Positions 15,854 through 18,140 of a stretch of 18,140 nucleotides of DNA are shown here, piece by piece. The stretch covers positions 1 to 18,140 of the forward strand of contig JBHJHJ010000199.1 in assembly GCA_050330955.1 (NCBI GenBank). Direction: 5' to 3'. The stretch is from JBCCAG01 sp050330955. GTDB lineage: Bacteria; Cyanobacteriota; Cyanobacteriia; CAKZMO01. Under the pieces are notes generated by a model. That model was not told the origin of the DNA. It made no database searches and saw only the letters and a program-made list of their open reading frames with translations. The stretch's first letter is position 1. Each line of letters starts with the position of its first letter. The position numbers were made by a program, and so were the translations under genes.

Positions 15854-17143
15854 CTATGCTGGCTGAAGCTGGGTGACTGCACCCTGGCTCGGAGAAATGT
15901 AGTCCGCAGCGAGCCGCTGTAGCTCATGCCCCTGAAACGATGCAATATGGCCAGGATAGGCTGCAGAGAGCGCAGCGTCCGCCGCCAGAGTGCTGTAGTA
16001 GCCGTATAGCCCCGCAAGCTGACCCGCCGTCTCAGTAGAAAAGGCGTAGTCGTTGCACAGCAGCCGCTTGCACCGCTGCAGCTCCGGTTTAGGGATATCG
16101 CCGATGGCAAGCTCCTGCAGGCGATCGCCAACAATGCGCTCCACCTCAGCCATGTGCTGCGGCTCTAGCCAAACGCTAATGCTGAATAAGCTACCCTCAC
16201 GGTGCAGCGAGAAGCTGCTGTCGATGGCCTGTACGAGCTGTCGCTCTTCCCGCAGCTCTCGCACGAGCCGCGAGCTGCGTCCGCCCCCCAGCAGCACGGA
16301 CAGTAGATCTAAGCCGTAGGCATCGCGTATGGACGCTATGCCTGGGCCGTGCCACGCCATGAGCAGTCGTCCTAGCTCTAGCCTGGGCAGCGTGAGCTGC
16401 TGCCGCTGAATTTGAGGCACCAGCCCGTTGGATTGAGCTGGGCTGCCATTGGACCGCCCGTTGGACCGCCCGTTGAGCTGACCATTAGCGCCGAGGTCGA
16501 AGGCGATGAACGAGCGCTCCACCAGGGCCTTGGCGTCGGCCAGCGGCACATCCCCCACCACCACCACCGTCATGTTGTCGGGGCGGTAGCGATCGCGATG
16601 AAAGCGCCACATTGCCTCAGAAGACTGCTGCTGTAGTGAGTCTTCTGTACCCAGAATGGGATAACCGTAGGCGTGGCCGGGGTAGAGACTGTTCACGAGG
16701 GCCTGAAACCCGACCCAATCGGGATCGTCCTGAGCCTGCCGCAGCTCCTCCAGCACCACATCGCGCTCTCGGTCAAACTCCGCTTCAGGCAGCGTTGCGT
16801 TCATCACCAAGTCAGCCAAGTGGGGTAGGGCATCCCCCAGATGAGATGGCGCGACGTGGATAAAATAGTGGGCGTAATCGTAGCTAGTGGCCGCATTGGC
16901 GGCGCCGCCATGACGCTCGATAATCTGGTCGAACTGTCCCGGCGCGAGCCGTGCCGTGCCCTTGAAAATCATGTGCTCTAAGAAATGAGCCATTCCCAGG
17001 GCTTCAGGCGGCTCTGTGGTAGACCCAGCATTGACCCAGACGTCAACTGCAACGACAGCGGCGTTCGGTAAGTGACGGTGGATGAGGGTGAGGCCACTTT
17101 GGGTAAGGTGCGTGGTGACCGGAAAACTATCGAGCGCTAGCAG
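15854..17143 (-). CDS. Zinc M16 peptidase-family catalytic subunit with no standard start codon
   Basis: The protein is an M16B metalloprotease: HFLEH (HxxEH, residues 53-57) binds zinc and holds the catalytic Glu, and the third ligand is Glu133 in VVLEELRQ. The in-frame sequence before the first ATG (16993) is clearly family sequence (FPVTTHLTQSGLTLIHRHLP, then VDVWVNAGSTTEPPEALGMA), so the true N-terminus is upstream. Yet between an in-frame TGA at 17164-17162 and that ATG there is no ATG, GTG or TTG. I place the start at CTG 17143-17141, eight bases after a GGGAG-type ribosome site, giving 429 residues. A one-base frameshift joining it to an ATG at 17193 is the alternative. The C-terminal Arg/Tyr pair has lost its Tyr (RQLVQAI), complementary to the partner gene downstream. 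A Gly/Asn/Ser-rich insert lies near residues 197-217. Confidence 0.88.
   Translation of the reverse strand: MLALDSFPVTTHLTQSGLTLIHRHLPNAAVVAVDVWVNAGSTTEPPEALGMAHFLEHMIFKGTARLAPGQFDQIIERHGGAANAATSYDYAHYFIHVAPSHLGDALPHLADLVMNATLPEAEFDRERDVVLEELRQAQDDPDWVGFQALVNSLYPGHAYGYPILGTEDSLQQQSSEAMWRFHRDRYRPDNMTVVVVGDVPLADAKALVERSFIAFDLGANGQLNGRSNGRSNGSPAQSNGLVPQIQRQQLTLPRLELGRLLMAWHGPGIASIRDAYGLDLLSVLLGGGRSSRLVRELREERQLVQAIDSSFSLHREGSLFSISVWLEPQHMAEVERIVGDRLQELAIGDIPKPELQRCKRLLCNDYAFSTETAGQLAGLYGYYSTLAADAALSAAYPGHIASFQGHELQRLAADYISPSQGAVTQLQPA
16449..16476. repeat. 12-base tandem repeat inside the M16 gene
   Basis: TTGGACCGCCCG is repeated exactly at 16449-16460 and 16461-16472 with a partial third copy. 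On the coding strand it gives the NGRSNGRSNG stretch of a probably flexible surface insert. Confidence 0.85.
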
Positions 17144-17324
17144 GGCGAACTCTCCCTCTTGTCAGTCAAGGTAGGCTTGGAATATGAATACATGATGCGA
17201 AAGTTTAAGTTAAGGCCATGATAACGCTGACCTTAGCCTGGGCTGTGACATTGAACACATATTAGCTTAGCGCGATCGCCATAGCAAAAGAGCCAGTCAA
17301 AGGCTTCAACCTCCAATTAGCCTA

Positions 17325-17343
17325 GGGTGGGCACTGCCCACCC
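17325..17343. repeat. GGGTGGGC/GCCCACCC palindrome
   Basis: GGGTGGGC (17325-17332) and GCCCACCC (17336-17343) form a perfect eight-base inverted repeat with a three-base loop. I recall this motif being dispersed in cyanobacterial genomes. It resembles the ends of the fold-back element at 17803-17962 (GGGCGGGCA). Confidence 0.75.
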
Positions 17344-17373
17344 GATATGCGGATGATTTGCGTAAGTCCTAAC

Positions 17374-17700
17374 AAAGATCGATGCCTGCAGATCAAAGCC
17401 TGCACATTAAAGATCAGATATCGCTCATCTCCTTAATGCGCTTCCTAGACGGCTGCAGGTCGATATGCACACCCAGTCCCGACTCTTCGATGTAACGTCT
17501 CACCCTTTGGAGCAGCACTATGACATCAAAGAGCACAAGGCCCAACGCTTAAAGCAGCGCCATGACATCAAAGATCGCACGCCGCGATCTTTAGAGCACA
17601 GCCCTACGATCTCAGAGCAGCGCCGTGACATTTCAGAGCAGCGCCGTGACATTAAAGATCGCACACCGCGATCCTTAGAGCATAGGTGTCGATCCTTTTG
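17374..17700. repeat. Degenerate tandem array in 7/21-base register
   Basis: AAAGATC occurs at 17374, 17409, 17570 and 17654, all in one 7-base register. TGACAT occurs at 17521, 17563, 17626 and 17647 (steps 42, 63, 21) and AGAGC at 17530, 17593, 17614, 17635 and 17677 (steps 63, 21, 21, 42). Two 45-base blocks, 17554-17598 and 17638-17682, are about 91% identical and each holds an inverted repeat, AAAGATCGC/GCGATCTTT in the first and one mismatch in the second. Shorter 24-base forms at 17512-17535 and 17617-17640 lack the 21-base hairpin module. Further upstream CCTGCAGATCAAAG and CCTGCACATTAAAG (17385-17412) are tandem near-copies. The pattern resembles the heptanucleotide STRR repeats described in cyanobacteria. 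Confidence 0.8.
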
Positions 17701-17802
17701 CGCCTTTCAGTTTAGGTTCAGCTAAATGATGGTTTTGAGTTAGGGGCGATCGCTAGCTCCACACAGCGATCGCTCCCTCATACGCTGCCACCAATTGTTG
17801 TT

Positions 17803-17962
17803 GTCGGGCGGGCATTGTATCTGTTTAGCGTGGCCCTCTCCCCCAACTCCTCTCCCGATCCTGGGAGAGGGGAGTCTGGTTCCCTTCCCTCAAATTTGGG
17901 GGAAGGGCTAGGAATGGGGGCTTCCAGGACGCTAAACAAGTACCAGGCATTGCCCGCCCGAC
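17803..17962. repeat. 160-base fold-back (MITE-like) element
   Basis: The ends GTCGGGCGGGCA (17803-17814) and TGCCCGCCCGAC (17951-17962) are perfect inverted repeats, and a second nested pair TGTTTAGCGT (17822-17831) and ACGCTAAACA (17929-17938) lies inside. The centre holds two further hairpins, CCTCTCCC/GGGAGAGG (17849-17870) and CCCTTCCC/GGGAAGGG (17882-17907). No transposase and no clear target duplication are seen. It looks like a non-coding mobile or dispersed repeat; two reading frames through it (17778-17987 minus, 17815-18042 plus) are by-products. Confidence 0.75.
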
Positions 17963-18038
17963 CTGACGAAAGTGTCGAAGGCGCCATTTTCTCGCTAATC
18001 TATTTCAAAGATGACTGCAGTTGCACGGTGGCTATTCG

Positions 18039-18140
18039 CTAAGAGGCCTTACCGCGCCACCGCAAACTATTCTGATTTAGCTGCTGAATGTAGCTGTTTG
18101 GTTGGTCTACTATCGCCTCAGCGATCGCGACTGCCGCCTG
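18039..18140 (-). CDS. Possible C-terminal end of an unidentified protein (cut by the window)
   Basis: Reading the minus strand from the right edge gives 33 residues ending at TAG (18041-18039): QAAVAIAEAIVDQP, then NSYIQQLNQNSLRWRGKAS. The composition is protein-like and the frame is open to the edge, but 33 codons is too short to be sure, and I do not recognise the family. Confidence 0.35.
   Translation of the reverse strand, partial: QAAVAIAEAIVDQPNSYIQQLNQNSLRWRGKAS

Larger units (their letters stand above)
17165..18038. other. Gene-poor, repeat-rich intergenic region
   Basis: I find no convincing gene in this stretch of nearly 900 bases. It holds the promoter region of the M16 genes (no clear -10/-35 pair), HIP1 sites at 17272, 17746 and 17766, a GGGTGGGC palindrome, a 7/21-base-phased repeat array and a fold-back element, described separately. 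Open reading frames inside the array and the fold-back follow from the repeat structure. Confidence 0.7.
330..18128. repeat. HIP1 octamers (GCGATCGC) throughout
   Basis: I count 24 copies, starting at 330, 1083, 3308, 4702, 5040, 7550, 7916, 9317, 9900, 10748, 11041, 12905, 13093, 14035, 14764, 14811, 15153, 15424, 16121, 16589, 17272, 17746, 17766 and 18121. Fewer than one would be expected by chance in this length. HIP1 is a known hallmark of many cyanobacterial genomes, found in and between genes. Confidence 0.95.

Noticed and set aside
17465..17725. Plus-strand reading frame of 86 codons with heptapeptide repeats
   Set aside because: A 21-base DNA period keeps any stop-free frame open, so openness gives no support; weak start context. 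A tiny repeat protein cannot be fully excluded.
17778..18042. Reading frames on both strands of the fold-back element
   Set aside because: Both are products of inverted-repeat DNA, giving similar peptides from either strand; no independent evidence.
1..18140. CRISPR arrays, tRNA or rRNA genes, integrases, insertion sequences with transposase
   Set aside because: Looked for by eye in all gaps; the only arrays are the degenerate heptamer repeat and short tandem repeats, with no regular repeat-spacer pattern, no cloverleaf and no transposase motifs.

Overview
The window comes from a cyanobacterium. It carries photosystem I core genes (psaA, psaB), a form IB Rubisco operon with the assembly chaperone gene in the middle (rbcL-rbcX-rbcS), and at least 24 copies of the cyanobacterial HIP1 octamer GCGATCGC. 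It looks fairly GC-rich by eye (not computed), which together with HIP1 would suit a Leptolyngbya/Nodosilinea-like lineage. The genus is inference only.

Layout. Positions 1-4209 hold psaA then psaB on the minus strand; psaB runs off the left edge. A 703-base divergent spacer (4210-4912) holds the psaA leader, with two look-alike hairpins and a TATAAT box, and the start of a plus-strand lipoprotein gene (4913-6388) that I cannot name. After a 515-base spacer comes rbcL-rbcX-rbcS (6904-9270), with a strong hairpin between rbcL and rbcX and a terminator-like hairpin after rbcS. Next is a plus-strand group folD - crtE - DUF212/divergent PAP2 (9731-12070). The DUF212 gene overlaps, tail to tail by 81 bases, a minus-strand two-helix membrane protein gene. 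That gene is joined by a one-base stop/start overlap to a GAF-SpoIIE (PP2C-type) phosphatase gene (11990-14331). Further right are two adjacent minus-strand M16 peptidase-family genes (14513-17143). One has the zinc site and the other has lost it, and the conserved Arg/Tyr pair is divided the opposite way. The catalytic-type gene has no ATG, GTG or TTG at its natural start.

The right end (17165-18038) has no convincing gene but is rich in repeats: a GGGTGGGC palindrome, a degenerate array in 7/21-base register, paired HIP1 sites and a 160-base fold-back element. A short minus-strand reading frame at the right edge may be the tail of another gene.

How the parts work together. psaAB and rbcLXS supply light capture and carbon fixation. 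folD supplies one-carbon folate units. crtE makes the C20 precursor of carotenoids, phytol and related lipids. The phosphatase/membrane-protein pair looks like a signalling unit of unknown input. The M16 pair looks like a split-site heteromeric peptidase. None of the genes marks a classical defence or mobile system. The least explained items are the phosphatase/membrane pair, the M16 start, the lipoprotein and the repeat cluster.
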